64,000 nucleotides of DNA from Ceratobasidium sp. AG-K (Eukaryota; Basidiomycota; Agaricomycetes; Cantharellales; Ceratobasidiaceae), in NCBI GenBank assembly GCA_037039685.1, contig JAWNGF010000005.1, forward strand, positions 1,798,001 to 1,862,000, in the 5' to 3' direction. A model generated the notes under the pieces. That model saw only the letters and a program-made list of their open reading frames with translations. It did no database searches and was not told the DNA's origin. Below, piece after piece: positions 31,209 to 44,453 of this stretch; the stretch's first letter is position 1, and the number at the start of each line of letters is the position of its first letter. The translations under genes and the position numbers were made by a program.

Positions 31209-32076
31209 CTAGTCGACATCGTTGGCCTTGGTGGTCTTCTCCTCGGTAGCAGCGGGCTTCTCAGTGGCGTCGGCATCCTCCTTTGCATCCTCCTTCGACT
31301 CCTCTTTTGCATCCTCCTTCGACTCCTCTTTTGCTTCTGCTCCACCCTCTCCCGCGGCCTCAGTGGTAGCCGCCGGCTTTTCACCAGACTCCTCAACATC
31401 AAAGTTCTCGATGAGGTCGGGAACTTCGTCGTCGTCGTCGTCTCCGGGGATCGCACCACCAGCGCCTTGGGCGGCCTGCGCTCGTGCCTGCAAGGACTGA
31501 TAGGACTCGGCGAGCTTTCGGAGGCTAAGGGCATATTCAATGCATGAACACATAAATCATCGGACAAAGTGCATACCTGGCAAGAGAGTCGGGGCCGAGC
31601 TGGTTGAGGATTCCAGGAACGAGTTCGGTAAGATCCTTGACTTGGCCAGCACCGTAGATCGCAAAGGTGTTAGATGAGTGGGCGCCGTGAACTAAGTCCA
31701 CCAGGGCTCAAATAAGTATAATGACAATGTCAATGCAAGGAGTTCCGTACCCTTTGGGCTGTTAAAGTGCAAAACACTTCCATCAGCCTGGAACATGTTG
31801 ACCTCCTCGATCGGCGCGATGGGTTGAACATTGAGCTTCTTCAAAGCAGCGGCCAACTTCTTGTCATCGCCTCCAGCAGCCTTGGCGGCAGACCTGGGCA
31901 CCACCTTGCGTCGGACTGATCCCTTACCGCCTACAAATTCCACAAGACTGGCGATCAGTGTTTGGTTGGGATTGGAGAACAAAACAGAGTGACCTGCATT
32001 TATAGTTGAACTATCACTCACCGATACGGTTCGCAGCCGCCGCCGCCTGAAGCTTTGCCAACTTTTCCGGATTCAT
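31209..32076 (-). CDS. Nascent polypeptide-associated complex beta subunit (BTF3 type)
   Basis: The exons start at ATG 32076 with [19 protein letters not shown] and continue with [19 protein letters not shown], the basic ribosome-binding motif of NAC beta, then the NAC domain with [16 protein letters not shown] and [14 protein letters not shown], and [16 protein letters not shown]. The C-terminal tail is acidic and contains [12 protein letters not shown] short repeats. NAC binds the ribosome exit tunnel as an alpha/beta heterodimer and shields nascent chains from mistargeting. It marks the right border of the BTB array. At least four exons are joined by canonical introns. Confidence 0.93.
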
Positions 32077-35000
32077 TTCTACACCACACCGATCGCACGA
32101 GTTCCAAGTTGATCGCCGTCCAAAATTTCTTCCTCAGAACCACGTTTCGAACATGTTAAACCGAGTATGTGCACTCACTAGTAGTACAGCAAGCCCGTCC
32201 AGATGGATCTAACCCCAGCTTTATTTGGATCGTTTACAATGCGCGAGGGCAAGGATTCGGTTCGTGAGGTCCGATACACCGGAAGCAAATTCATCTGTAT
32301 CCGCCTGGCGCCTGCGTGAGTGGAGCAGAGTCGCGGCGCTTGTGGGACTGTTCAGGACCATGATGGCCGCTCACCAAAGGAACTTTCCATGACACGGTGT
32401 TGACGGGTTTATCTTGCGATGGCGAGAAGACTGGTGATAATATCCGACTATTGGCTTGGGTGTGTTTATGCATTGAGCAAAGTAATGTTCCAGAGACCTG
32501 GTCATTCGCCGAAGAGGCTCGCCTCGCGGTCCCCGCTTCGAAGCGGATCGGAAAGGCCACTTCAGCAGCACATCCCCAACAGTAATTAGCTCAAGGCGGG
32601 CGTCGTCGGTAATCCCACATTCTTTCCTACCCTTCCACCGATTCCATGAGAATGACATCGCCTAGCCTAGACTTGCTGCGGTCACACCATCTGCACGAAC
32701 CCAACTCGAAAAGTCAACCCTGCACCATTGGAGGAGGAAACCAAGAGCCCGCGGCCTAATCCGCAACACCCTCGCAACAAACGACTTGTCGACACCCATA
32801 CATTTTGGAACTACATAAATGCCAAGGCTAGCTCACGAAGCACAGCTGACTCGTTGCCAAGCCCATCTATCACCTGAGGAGTTTGAATCTCGGAGGTAGA
32901 TGCTGAGCGTATTCACCCGAGAAGCAGGCGTGATCTACAGGCGAGGGTCCCGGGCTACAAGTGTCATAGATATATTTATGTATGGGAGTCCTGGCACCCT
33001 GACAAGAATGGTAGCTGTCCTCGCCTTGGACTCCTCGGCAGAGGCGGATAAATCTGGTGGAGTGGGACTTGATCGCATCTTATGGTACGAGTCGTATGTA
33101 TGCGTAAACTCATCAAACTGCAACGTCACTCGTGCCGATTGCGAGCTGGCGGCAATCGTCTTCATCGCAGATCCTGCGTGCCGAATCAAGACCGAGTATG
33201 AGGCAGTTCATCATAGGAGCATTCTGGCTGTTACGAACCCCCCTTAATTTACCGGTTGTTGAATGCTAAATTAAAGTGCATACTCTTAGGTTCACGTCGG
33301 GACGAGCAGACTTAGAACTAACCATACGAGTAGCTGACAGTAAATATTAAAGGTATTATGCCTGTGTCCGGATTTGCAGTCGTATCTACAAGTCAGTCTG
33401 TGATCTATTTACGTGGCCTTGACGCCACGTCTTTCGGAGCATATTGTCACGCAGGCGCCGAAACTCCGCCGCAGTCCTAACCCAAGGCATCCACACCCGA
33501 GGGATATTAGCCAAGTCTAGAGCATACAAATGTTCTACATGCGGATGGGTACATTTCCACGCCATTACTAATTTCCGTACCCTTTTGGCATACTCGCATG
33601 TGCCTTGGAATCCAAAGTGCAGCTGAATGACAGCATTGGAACATCGGCGGCTGAATTTACAGGCTGCAAGTGATTCCCACATCCAAACGTCTCAAGGAGC
33701 CGAATCTGGCTATCCAGGGACAGCCGTTCTGTAAAATGGTCCTCATCGTGTACTTCAATCAAACACTATGCTTAGGGACACTGACGCACCCATCGTCACC
33801 AGTTGCACAAATCTGAGAATTCAGGTTTGACAGATTCCAGTTGACTCCCCCGCCCACTGCGACAGCCAAGTCAGAGGCTTTGATCTTTTACACCTGCATC
33901 TGGTACTATAATTGACACCTGGCGGTCAGCTCAGCTGACGCTAGGAGAAAGCGGACATAGTTATACAAACCCCGAGAAAGATCCTAAAACGGGCGATATT
34001 AGTGGAGCTATATCTCCAATTAAGGCACAGAATTGATGAGTCAGCAAATGCGAAGTACTGTGCGAAGGCCAATTGGCCTCGATAATCCAAACTACTCGAT
34101 CGCTCATTTCACGAAGGTAACCTTTTGAGCGCTACATGGACCTCTCGGGCGGGGAAAAGTTCCCCTTCGCTGGGCACAGCCAGGAGCTAGTTCATCACCC
34201 GTGTTGATCAGCTACCCCGCCACCAAGTTCCCTAGATGCCTCAGCTCAAAGGCAAGCACGCACTGACCTCGGTATCTAGGAAGTGAACCATATGAGTGAG
34301 TACAGCTACAGGTGCAGCGCCTGAGGTGTGGTCCATGCAACCAAGACTTCCTCAATGGCCTGAAAATAGGTCACTCCACTCCTTCAGTCCTTGAGCTTCG
34401 CATCAAGACCCTATCCTATAAGTGATTGGCGTGCCCTCATTACATTGATGCTTACCTATAACATAACAACTTTTCAGCGGGTCGTGATGTCTCGTGTTAG
34501 TCTTGCCCTCAGCCTACCAACCTAGGTTTATAGTATTTCAAACACCCCTACAGGATAGGGTGCTTAGCCCCGTACGTCTACGCTATTTGCACTATATTTG
34601 AACTAACTATAGACTCGAAGACGCGAACTAACAAAAAAGAACATATTACTGGTGCACATCTCGCTTGGAAGAGATCCCCTCCATTTTGTATAGAGTTTGA
34701 ATAAGGGATGAAGAATGCAAATGTAAGATATAGGGGTCAAGTCATGATCACGCAATTGATACAGGGCCTGTAATTCCGGTGGCGCATATATTCACGTAAA
34801 ACCTAGGAATGAACACTCGGGCTGTGGTTCACGCCCCTTTGTCGCTCCAGTTTTTCGTCTCACGAGATCCGCGATAACAGTAGTCACGGGAGCATTAGCA
34901 GCTCCGAGTTCACGCCTGTGCTTTTGCTCACGCTGGCTTCTGTGCTGAATACCCCTGGTTCGGTTTCAAATACTCACCATGTTGTATCGCCATCCGTACA

Positions 35001-37083
35001 CTCGACCCACCACTCTAAAGAACATCCAAAGCAACGCCCGCGGGAGCGAGGACATCGGAACGTAGAGAATCGACAGTAACCGAGACAGGCTAGCATGCAT
35101 TCGCTCCCAAGTCAACAGAAGACCTGACGGTCCTGGGACGTTATTCCCGCGCGTTGGTCTCAACGCTCGCCCATCCGATCCGTGCGTGTATCTTGGTCAT
35201 CTGCCAGCTCACAAGGGACGGGGGGCGAGGCATTGAAAACGAGGCGAGCATAGGCGAAACTGCGGCTAGGCACCGGGTGAGTCAGCGACCAAACGACTGC
35301 AAACCACCATCTTCGTGGAAAATATACACCATATGCTGCCCCACGAGTATATCAGTGCCGGGGTTCGCGAAGCATCAGATCACGGCGAACGAGGAACGAG
35401 GAAAAGACTCACAAACAGTCACGTGAACCCAACATAATATTTGGATCCAGGTTTTTCGAGATTGAAAACAAGGCGACTGGATGTTCTATATTTGACGAAA
35501 TAAAATAAATACCCCACCGCCGAAATCGCGCATCCCGTCCGTTTCACATGTAACACGTCCAACGCCCGAATGGGTTCCTTGCATGCTTTGATTGGACACG
35601 TCCACAAGTGTTCGCCTCCGCCATCTAGCCCTGATAGGATAGAGAACCGTGACACTTGAACTCGGGGGTTGTACAAGTGCGTAATGTAAACTACCCAATA
35701 CGAACAAGAGGAAATCCAATCCGCACGCGGCCGACATTACCGACCCGAGAACGCGCCGGGCCGGTGACAAATCATTTCAGCGTAGGTTACGAGCGCATAC
35801 ACACCTGAACTTGTTTACCCTCCAGTCCGATCCCGGCCGGCAGTATGTGGAAAATATCCGATAAATACCTCATCCCAGATCACAAGAATCAAGAATCCAC
35901 TCGGCCGGCATGCATTGCATCCATGTATGCGTCTGAGTTCCCACCATGCACAAAGCCGAGCCTTTGCTCCCAAATCCTATTGAATAAATGACGTACAAAG
36001 CGTGCTCGGCCATGAGATAAAGTTGTTCGGTCGCCCCACAGCTCATCTATCTAAACTGAATTGTCTAGCGCATACATGCGTCATGACAAGTGTCGCTCCA
36101 TGCCGTGCTAGTCTTCCCCAACGGCCCAGGCTAGGTAGCCACACAGCCTAGCCCAAGAGTGACAGGCCAAGCGTCGGATGATGGGCTGTACGAACGTTGT
36201 CGTAACGCACGTAACGGGTGAAACACTCCAACGTAACGTTACACAGAGGAAAAACAACGCTACGGGCCGGCGAGCAGCTGAGCCGGTTTCATGTGGGATT
36301 TGCAAAGTAGTTTGGAATGGAGCAAAAATTGTCGAGCATGAGGAGCGAAAATCATCGGCTGTGAGCGAAAATTTGTCGAGGAGCACGAGATTGACAGACA
36401 GGATCCCCAGCGCGAGATAAGACAAGATTGTCTTCATCACGGGAAGATTGACTGAACGAGCAGTTCGCACACATCCCCCGCATTGATCCAACACAGGGTC
36501 GCCTCGAGGTGAATGAAACGGGGTGCAGCGCCACGCCTCGTCAGGAAAACCAGACGACATAAATGTCCTAATAAAAAAAGTCAGCCCGTGGAAACACAAA
36601 GATAACATTGGATAATTGAGTGCAGTAACCGGACAGGTTATCTAAGTTGCGCACGTTTGCTTATCTTGTACGCGCCAAGGCGAGACGGGCATAGCTTTAC
36701 GAAGGCGCGGCAGGGTCGTCACTTCGCACTAGTGCTCCTGAACTCCAACAGAAACAAGGCCGAGGAAGTCAAGCCCCACCCGGAGCCACCCGCAGCATAG
36801 TGATAATAAAACTATGCATTGATTGAACTAATGTTACAACAGCCCCAGACCACAGTGATAGGAATAAAAACGTGAAGTACAGACCAAGGAGGGTGTCGTG
36901 TCGAATAAAGATGAGGCAGCCGGACCGCCAGTCATTCAAAGGATTAATTGTCCCTGCTGGCGGCCGGGCGGCGAGGGAGAGAATAGGGTACACTCTAGGG
37001 GGGTATACTAGAATTAAGTCGGGGCGGGTCTAGGAGCTTGGTGTTTTGCGTGCGAATGAGGGTATAATATGCGAAGATGCGAA
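32077..37083. other. Gene-poor region, no recognised gene
   Basis: Several open frames of 60-166 codons exist on both strands, but none shows a family motif, splice-supported continuation or consistent codon use. A 38-codon plus-strand frame at 32203-32316 (MDLTPALFGSFTMREG...) ends at a strong GTGAGT donor and could be a first exon, but I found no partner. Minus-strand frames at 33386-33762 look mildly coding-like without identity. No transposon ends or RNA genes were seen. Confidence 0.45.
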
Positions 37084-37712
37084 TCAGAAACCACCGAGAC
37101 AGCCCTCGTCGGTGGCGCCAAAGCTGCTGGACTGGTATATCCGTAGGTCGCGGCTTGTGCGTCTTGACTTGGGTTTTGGAGGCGAGTAGTGGGTTGGTTC
37201 TGGGGGCGGGCTTATTAAACCGTCGCTGTCGTCGGATGAGCCTTCGTCGGGGACGAGGCCTGGGACAGGACAGGGGGTGGGGGGTCGTCGGACGTGTTGG
37301 GTCATCGACGGATGCATTGTTCGGCCCGACGGAGACACAGGCGCGGGGTCATAGGTGCGGCCTGGACAAGAATAAGCATAATTCGAGCGATAATAAATCG
37401 CACGAACCAGGGCAGCCGCGAGCGGGCAGCGCACACGAATTGGGCATCACCACAATCGGCGAGCGATCATACGATGCAGGCGAGTGGGTCACGCGTGTCT
37501 TGACCAGCTCGCGTTTGGCGGTAGGAAAGTGCACTGCAAAACATCAGCTTGAATAACACTGGTTAAACTAGTAGCTCACCATTGGCCTGTGCATAGGGGA
37601 GCATCTCGCTCGTTCCTCCAATGCTGCCCGAGGCAGCGACGGGACTTGACGGGCGCTTGGGCTCCGGCGAGCGTTGCTTCAGACACGACGGTTTGCGCGG
37701 TGGGGACGACAT
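37084..37712 (-). CDS. Small conserved basidiomycete protein of unknown function
   Basis: Three exons, 37712-37580, 37533-37408 and 37361-37084, give 178 residues with canonical introns of about 46 nt each. The protein begins MSSPPRKPSCLKQRSPEP. It has a motif block VHFPTAKRELVKTRVTHSP followed by YDRSPIVVMPNSCALPARG. The C-terminal half is proline- and serine-rich and ends GCLGGF. It is largely disordered by composition, with no signal peptide or membrane segment. I recall similar small basidiomycete proteins with a VHFP...YDRSPIVV core, but no function. It is the only gene called between 32.1 and 43.3 kb. Confidence 0.75.
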
Positions 37713-39600
37713 GAGGAGAGGTGTACACTGTGCCCGGTGGATCCCATCCCGTTATATACCAACGCCCCTACTAATTGCTGCCACAAGACCCCAGCAACTC
37801 TCCCCGCACTTTGGCACAGGGTCTTGCCCATTGTGCCGGTCCCCGGGCGCTAGCGATTGGCCCAAGTGCGTCTGCTTTGCTATTGGCCCACCTTGCTATC
37901 ACGACCGCTCTTCGCCACCCAGCCTCCCTGTCCCGCCTCTCCGCACTCGCCAAACCATTCCCGCCCACGAGTTCGTAAAACAGTTTCGCATTGCCTTGAC
38001 GCCGCCGCGAAATACTAACTAAGCGCCCGGCGGTTACGTTGCCAAGTCGCAGCGAAGCACAGGCTATGTTGGGCTGTCGTCAGAGTGCCGTTCGATTCCT
38101 TGGGCGTGTTGAGTCCGCCCTTGGCAAGCCACTACACGTGTATGCGCATGTAGATCAACGTCAGGAGATCACACCATGTTTTACAGATCAAGCGAGCTCT
38201 AGCACGTTTCAACATGACCTATAGCTATATCTGTAAAATGTGCCCTTGCAAAGCTCCATGACACGCCTCCCCCTCGAGCCTTCGCGAAGAAAGGCTATCA
38301 ACGCGAATCCCTACTCCTATTCAATATTGCTTGGAGCGAGGTCGCGCTCACGTGCCCCTGACTGACTTTTTGACGTTCATTTCATCGTTGCGAGGTTGTC
38401 TTGACATCCGCTCACCACGCGAATTTGTTTTTTTTTTCGACGATGGCGATTCGCGCTTGATGCTTACCGTATAATTCGCCGAATGAAATGTATACAGGGC
38501 CGAAAGTTAAGAATGCATTTGACCTCACATGCCGCCTCGATAAAAAAGTGAAACGAGTCGAAAGCTCATTTCAGCGCTCGACGTTTCATCTATAAAAAAT
38601 ATCTACGACCTTTGCTATCGAAGATGACGATGGCGGCGATGAGGGTCTCTATCGCTGTGCGATCTCGGTTCGGGAGACCGAGGTACGATAAAATTTAGAG
38701 CGGGGGTAATAAACGCGACGCGGGGTTCAGCGTACTTTTTTTGAGCCCGTGCCTCGATACAAGATAAAGTTCGAAGTTCAAGATGTCTATAAAGTGTCGC
38801 CGTTTCTTTTCCTGGCTGCGTGCTGTGCCACCGTGCCACTTCTTGGAGCGCTCCACTCCACCGACAACCACCAAACATTTCGAGCCAAAACCCCACCGCA
38901 CCACTAGGCGGCGATCAAACCCAGAAAAATAGACATTTCGGCGCTCATGGGGTCCTACCGACGCTCCTTTTACCGGACACTTGTCACAGGGGGATGTACG
39001 ACAATTGTCTATTTTATGCTTGGGAAGAATATAGTTTTGAACCCGTTAGTTCCTGCCGGGATTGTCTCATTATACCGGAGGACAATAATATGGTCATTTC
39101 GAGTTCGGGTCAAGTCAAAGGAACGGCCCGGTGTAGCTCACGTGTCTAGGGACAATACTCGTTTTGGGTGGCGTTATGCCCACGCCGGCGCTCACAGCCT
39201 CTCTCTCCCTTTGCCGACCCCGGGTGGAAGGGGACTGAGGAAAAGGGGCAAGCGATATAATGAAAATTACTTCACGGCCGGTTGCGGCAGTCGACGATGC
39301 GTGTATGCGTGCTCTGACGACAACCAAGCATCTATCGAAGTCCTGACGGCCATGCATGTCGCAATGTTCGAGCTGTCCGATTTCCCCTATCCTTGCGCAG
39401 CCCGACGTAATGTTTGTCTGCCCGCGAATTACATCTCTCGTCATGAGCATCACCGAGGCTAACCGTCGCAAGCATCGAGGTTGCCTAAACAAATACGACA
39501 CCACTCACATTCTCCCCATCAGCTCAAAACGGAAGGTGGAGCCAGCGTCTGAACCCAATCTGGTTCGCACTGGAATAACATGCGACAATCTCATGACGTA
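37713..39600. other. Intergenic, no recognised gene
   Basis: Frames such as 37621-38022 overlap the antisense of the previous gene's first exon and its upstream flank. Nothing recognisable follows up to the Tc1 remnant. A T tract lies near 38429. Confidence 0.4.
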
Positions 39601-40172
39601 CACTATCTCACAATAATATTGCAACACGTGACCTCGAAAGGTCAACATCGTTGCGACGCACGACTTAGCAAGTTTCGGGGGTCGGTCCGATAACAAAACG
39701 CGTAACTTGGGCTCCAGACTGGTATTTCCCCCCTTCCTCGTAATCAATTCATCAATCCTCGATGGCATAGAGTCATACAATTTATCAATGAAGCTACCGG
39801 GGATATTCTCCCATTCCTCCAGCAGAGCCTCCCACATCTGGTGCATTCCGGGGCAGTGGGTTACGACTGGTGGTCCATCCCAAACGTTCTCGATTATGCT
39901 CATATCTTCGGTGCCAACCAGTTCTTCGTATGCTTGGCTGTATGCTTGGGATCACGTGCTGGAAGATAACCTCGTCTCGACAAGACAAATCGGTTGCATA
40001 CGTGTGGACGTGCAGCTGAGAGGCAATCTTGTAGATGCTAGCCCCATGTCCCGAAGTGCGATAATTTGGGCGCGAATTTCAGGGGACAGTCATGGGAGAA
40101 TGCTATGTGTGCAGAAATCGTCTCTCAAGCTTAGTAATCCACAAAATAATTGCAACACTAAAAATGCCATTG
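39601..40172 (-). mobile_element. Deletion-derived Tc1 copy
   Basis: It starts at a TA (39599-39600) with the same 93-bp terminal repeat as the complete element (39601-39693). Fragments of the transposase gene follow in reverse orientation: the end (SFIDKLYDSMPSRIDEL), pieces around IIENVWD, and the start region. Each is close to identical to the full copy but separated by deletions of a few to several hundred bases. The other terminal repeat is missing; similarity ends near GGAACAATGGCATTTTTAG. It cannot make transposase. Confidence 0.88.
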
Positions 40173-43100
40173 TTCCATTACACCCCCGAGCTCGGACAGG
40201 CGTTCCTGGTTGATCGCCCAAAGTAGCACAACGGGCAATGGGCGACGAGCCCGGATCTTATGGGGATCCATGTCCTCTTTCGCCTGCTCGCGCACGGGCA
40301 TGTGTGAAAATTTATTCCGCAACTCGCCTAGGAATTTAATTTTATCCGCTTGGTCAGCTGTGATTGTTCGGATTTGCCGAGCCTCGGACGTTGTTTGGTG
40401 AAGGCTATATATGGACTCGTTTGAAAGTCCGTCTCGGGGCTTGGGCTTAGGGTGGATAATTCCGGATGTCGGAACGCGCTCCGAGTGGGATGAGCAGCTT
40501 CGATGAAGGGATCGGGCGAGAGAAGGCACGGCCAGGTCGCTCGGGGCCTTTGCTCAATCCTACCCAGCCTTTGCTCGATGGTTTACAGGCCGTAAGGCGC
40601 TCATCGCAGTGCTCGCTTCACCCAGGCGCAGAGCGCTCGATGGGGAAACAACCGCCGGCCTGTGCCCCCTGACTTGACCCGGAATAGGCCCCTGTAATTA
40701 TTTCTTTCCGCACGGTTGATGAGAGTCCCGGGGTCCTAGTCAGGTTCGCCCATTGGTACATGCTGCTGGACCTGATCATTCGTACTGTTGCCTCTGATCG
40801 CCCTATTTGCTTTGTCTGACGCTTCTGCTGTTCTACCTGCCTCTTGGAACGTGTGTCGTTGTCCGGGACGAACGTGTGGGGTGCCTCGTTGCACGACAAA
40901 AAGACTTGTATCTTTACGTCCATGACGATATTTAGCTAGCATGACATTGTCTTATCTGCGCAATTATCCCTCTTTGACTCGCGACGTCATTTGCGAAGGC
41001 TTTCGAAACTGTTCGTCGGCTGAACAGGACCCCCGCATTTGAGAATCGAGGGTGAGCGGCGATACGCTGGACTTTATTCCCGAGGAGGCTTTGACGTCGC
41101 TTCCTTCGCTTGGCTCTGGCACTGCCTAATCCTATCCTTACATTAACCCAACGGTCCCCGCGGGGTTCGACTCGACTTGGCATCTCCGGAACCGTCTTTG
41201 CTCTTCCGCATGCATGCTTGTGATGCGAACACGCTTCATAGGGTGCGAGTGCAATCTTCGCTAGATTCACTTTTTTTCCATGTGCACTGGCCAGACCTAG
41301 ACTCACGCCATCCGTATCCCTATCACGACGCTCTCGTATCTATATCACGATACATATCCTATCAACAGAAAAACGCCATCTTTGGTTGACTCCGAGGAAG
41401 TTGTGTTCTAGGCCCCTCCCGTTTTTACACGGTCAGTCAGATGGCCGTCAGAACTAGATATTACACTGCCAGGACAGACTTGAGGACGGGAATAAGACCG
41501 AAGATATGGCCTGGACGTGCTTCTTGAAAATTCCTCATGCGCTCAACCCGAACGCCCGACAAACGCCATCGGCCAGGGGGCATGACCTGCAAATACATTG
41601 ACTGGCGCTCGGTCACTCTTCAAGTGACCAGGAACGGGCTCGACATGAAATGTGATTACGATAAGATAGTCGATGGTCCAAGTCATCCTATACAAGGGCT
41701 TTCGAGCACGAGGCTGCCGTACTCGACCTAAATTCTCACGAGGGCGACAGGCTGTCTTCTATCGACAGGACCTGTCTCGTCCCGGTACAGCAGGGATCGC
41801 TTACGTTTGATGGCCTTTCGGGGCTTGGGATCATCGATGCCGCGAGTCTATCAGCTCCGGTGCGCAAAACGAGTTCTTCTTCATTTTGGACGGCGACTTG
41901 TGTAGCTGCCGAGTGCGCAGTGGCGCAGGAGCATATGCCCTGGACACGACGAACCACGAGCATGTGAGCTGCCGAGATCTTATATTTACCAAAATAAATA
42001 TAACTGTATGCGCTGATTTTAGGGTCAGACGTGAACACGCACCATGAGCCCGAGATCGAGCTTGTCATGACAGGTTGGCTCCCAAGAAATGCCAGATCCA
42101 GCTGCCCCCGGGGTCTCCTAACTCAATAGAGCATTGAATTATTGGGTTTGTTCTCACTCGTGCTGAACAGCTTCGACACACGAGAGCGGCGAGCTCCAAG
42201 GCTGATCATTTGCGCGATCTTCCGGGTCCACAGTGTTCAAACGTGATTTCCTGATCGCAAGTCTAATGCATTAGCAAAGCCAATCGATTGAGCTAGAACT
42301 GTAATGATATTGTTCAATACACACGAATGCGAACAGGGCTAGTTGGCGTCACATGCTCACGAAAGTGCGGGGCAGACGCAGTTGCCGCCCATCACCTAGT
42401 TTCGCCGTTCTTCTCTGCACGTGAGTCCTCTCCCGTAGCCGAGCACTATCCATGACTATCTCGACGCTGCCATAGATAGGGGCTTGTGGTACAAGAACAT
42501 AGTCTGATGCCAAATGAAATGGTTCCGTTTAACGCGACCTGGGTATTTGCAATTACCCGATTCGCGCCACGCGAGTAGATCGGTCATTAGATCGGAACTG
42601 CCGGAATTTATTCTCATTGCGTACACGCCTGATTAGCATGTCTACACCGGGCAAGGCCGGAGATGCGGCACTATCTCCAAATTCAACGAAAAAGTAAAGC
42701 GACGTTACCCATCTCGTCCTCGATGCCCGCGTCATGTTCGATCATCAGCCGAACACCTCGACTTGGGACTCACGGAGATAATAAATGGCCAAGGCAAGCA
42801 GGGGCGTGCATTCTTTCACAGCGTCGGCCGACTTGTTCGTATGCGCCGCGGCGTTGTCTTTCTCCTATGTTGATCGTTGACCAGAGATATCGAGATGATC
42901 AACCTGAACAGGACCATCTGGTCTCCCGGGACCCCTCAACTTGTGTGCGCTACTAGTGCGAGGGCACAGGGGTGACTCGATTAGCCGAGGTCGCATAATG
43001 CCGCTCCGTCGATGTAATCATGTGCCGTTGGGCCGGCGGTTGGTGGTGGGCGTTGTTCCGTGGTGTCCATTGTCGGCGGGTGCCTCGTGTCCCTGGCGCA

Positions 43101-43302
43101 ACGACCTGATATAGGTTAGGACAGAATGGCTCTATCCATCGCAAATTGCTGTGCCACTCCAACGTAAACGCAAAATACAGGGCGTGGCTGAATGCAATCT
43201 AGTTGCGTGTTGGGCGTCTACAGGCACATTAGGTAATCGGGGGACGCTCCCCAGTGATGTGCAGACTTCCATCACAGTTCCTGTGTCGTAAAAACGTAGC
43301 AG
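40173..43302. other. Intergenic with unassigned open frames
   Basis: A minus-strand frame at 40158-40529 contains a coding-like stretch (KIKFLGELRNKFSHMP) whose last residues come from the Tc1 remnant, so it may be the remains of a gene cut off by that element. A second frame (40618-40923) lies upstream of it. Neither has a family I recognise. Nothing is supported between about 41.0 and 43.3 kb. Confidence 0.4.
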
Positions 43303-44297
43303 ATGTTCCCTGTTATAAAAGGGCTAAGCTTTCCGCCGTCGCGCCTGCGCAAACCGTCAGTCCCAAATGACAACCTTCCGAACGATCGATACTTTGTCCC
43401 CCAAGCTGGTCAAGTCTTGCTTATCACCGACACCCCAGCGTCTTCAGCTCAATTCTTGATCCATGCACTGCTGCAATCCCAGCTCAAGCGCGAAGGCGAG
43501 GCTTCTAGATCATGCGTGCTTGTCTCTGTGGACCACGACTTTGCGCACATCAGTGGAATCGCAGCTCGCGCCGTGAGTCGGAACGTCGCTTGCGCAGGCT
43601 AGACTTATGCGCGTTGCATTAGAATCTGAATCTATCACAATGCCTACGTGACAAAAATCTGATGTATATTGATGCGCTGTCCCAAATACCTCGACCGCCC
43701 GCCCATCTCGCCCCCGGAATTCTCGTCTGTCCACCACTGACAACATCTTTGCGACCTCTCTACGACGTCATTCATCGTGCATTTCAAGATCTGCCTCGAA
43801 CAGCTGCCGAGCGGGTTCTGATTTTAGGGGACATTTCGACTCTGGAATGGATTGGCGTCTCCTCGACCGAGGTCACCAGGTTCGTTCGGGCCATCCGTGC
43901 ACTAGCGGCCAAGGCAAGTCGCATAGCGCATTCTCGACTCGAGTTCTGATCGGTTGGTGGACAGAATGAATCTGGGGTCGTAATTTCGTACCATTCCCAT
44001 TCGGCGGACCTCCCGATCGAGTCAGATGTGCTGAGGGATCTCGTTACGACGTCAGACGTTCATGTCGAGGTTCGTGAGCTGAGCAGCGGACTGAGCAGCG
44101 CTGTGAGCGGAGAGGTACGTCTGGGGTCCTCGAATCTGGCCCCTATTAATTATCGAGCGTAGGTTGCAATCCATTCTGGGTTTGCAGCGCTAGATCCGCA
44201 TTTCGTGCCTATACCCCGTGAGCGCGCGGTGCAGTACCGACTGACAGACGGAGGTGTCGTCTGGTTTGAGCGGGGAACGAGCGCAGGGGTGCTATAG
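43303..44297 (+). CDS. Elongator complex subunit Elp6
   Basis: Four exons, 43303-43572, 43623-43913, 43965-44114 and 44163-44297, give 281 residues, near the human Elp6 length. The N-terminal part has the RecA-like strand-helix GQVLLITDTPASSAQFLIH without a Walker A lysine motif, as expected of Elp4-6. Then come LMYIDALSQI, RVLILGDISTLEW and the ending GGVVWFERGTSAGVL, which parallels the human C-terminus. Elp4-5-6 form a hexameric ring that releases tRNA from the Elongator core during wobble-uridine modification. The second intron appears to use a GC donor (AAG|GCAAGT), needed to keep the frame. It is convergent with the P4-ATPase gene, 156 nt apart. Confidence 0.88.
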
Positions 44298-44453
44298 CGC
44301 GGTACAGAAACCAGGTATCATTCGTGATATAGATAAAACATGCAATGCAGACGCAGAAGAGTTCCGCAATATAACGAGATCAACTGTTGAAAAACAAACA
44401 ACAAATAACCAACAAAAACAACATAACAAGGTGTACATCGTACATTGTGAATT

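Noticed and set aside
32203..32316. A 38-codon frame ending at a strong donor, divergent from NAC beta
   Set aside because: I could not find a following exon in a matching phase or a family match; kept only as a note in the intergenic entry.
36108..36608. A 166-codon minus-strand frame as a gene
   Set aside because: No recognisable motif, poor codon pattern, and no conserved start context or neighbouring exon.
38085..38105. GTTCGATTCC resembling a tRNA B box
   Set aside because: No A box at proper distance and no acceptor stem pairing.
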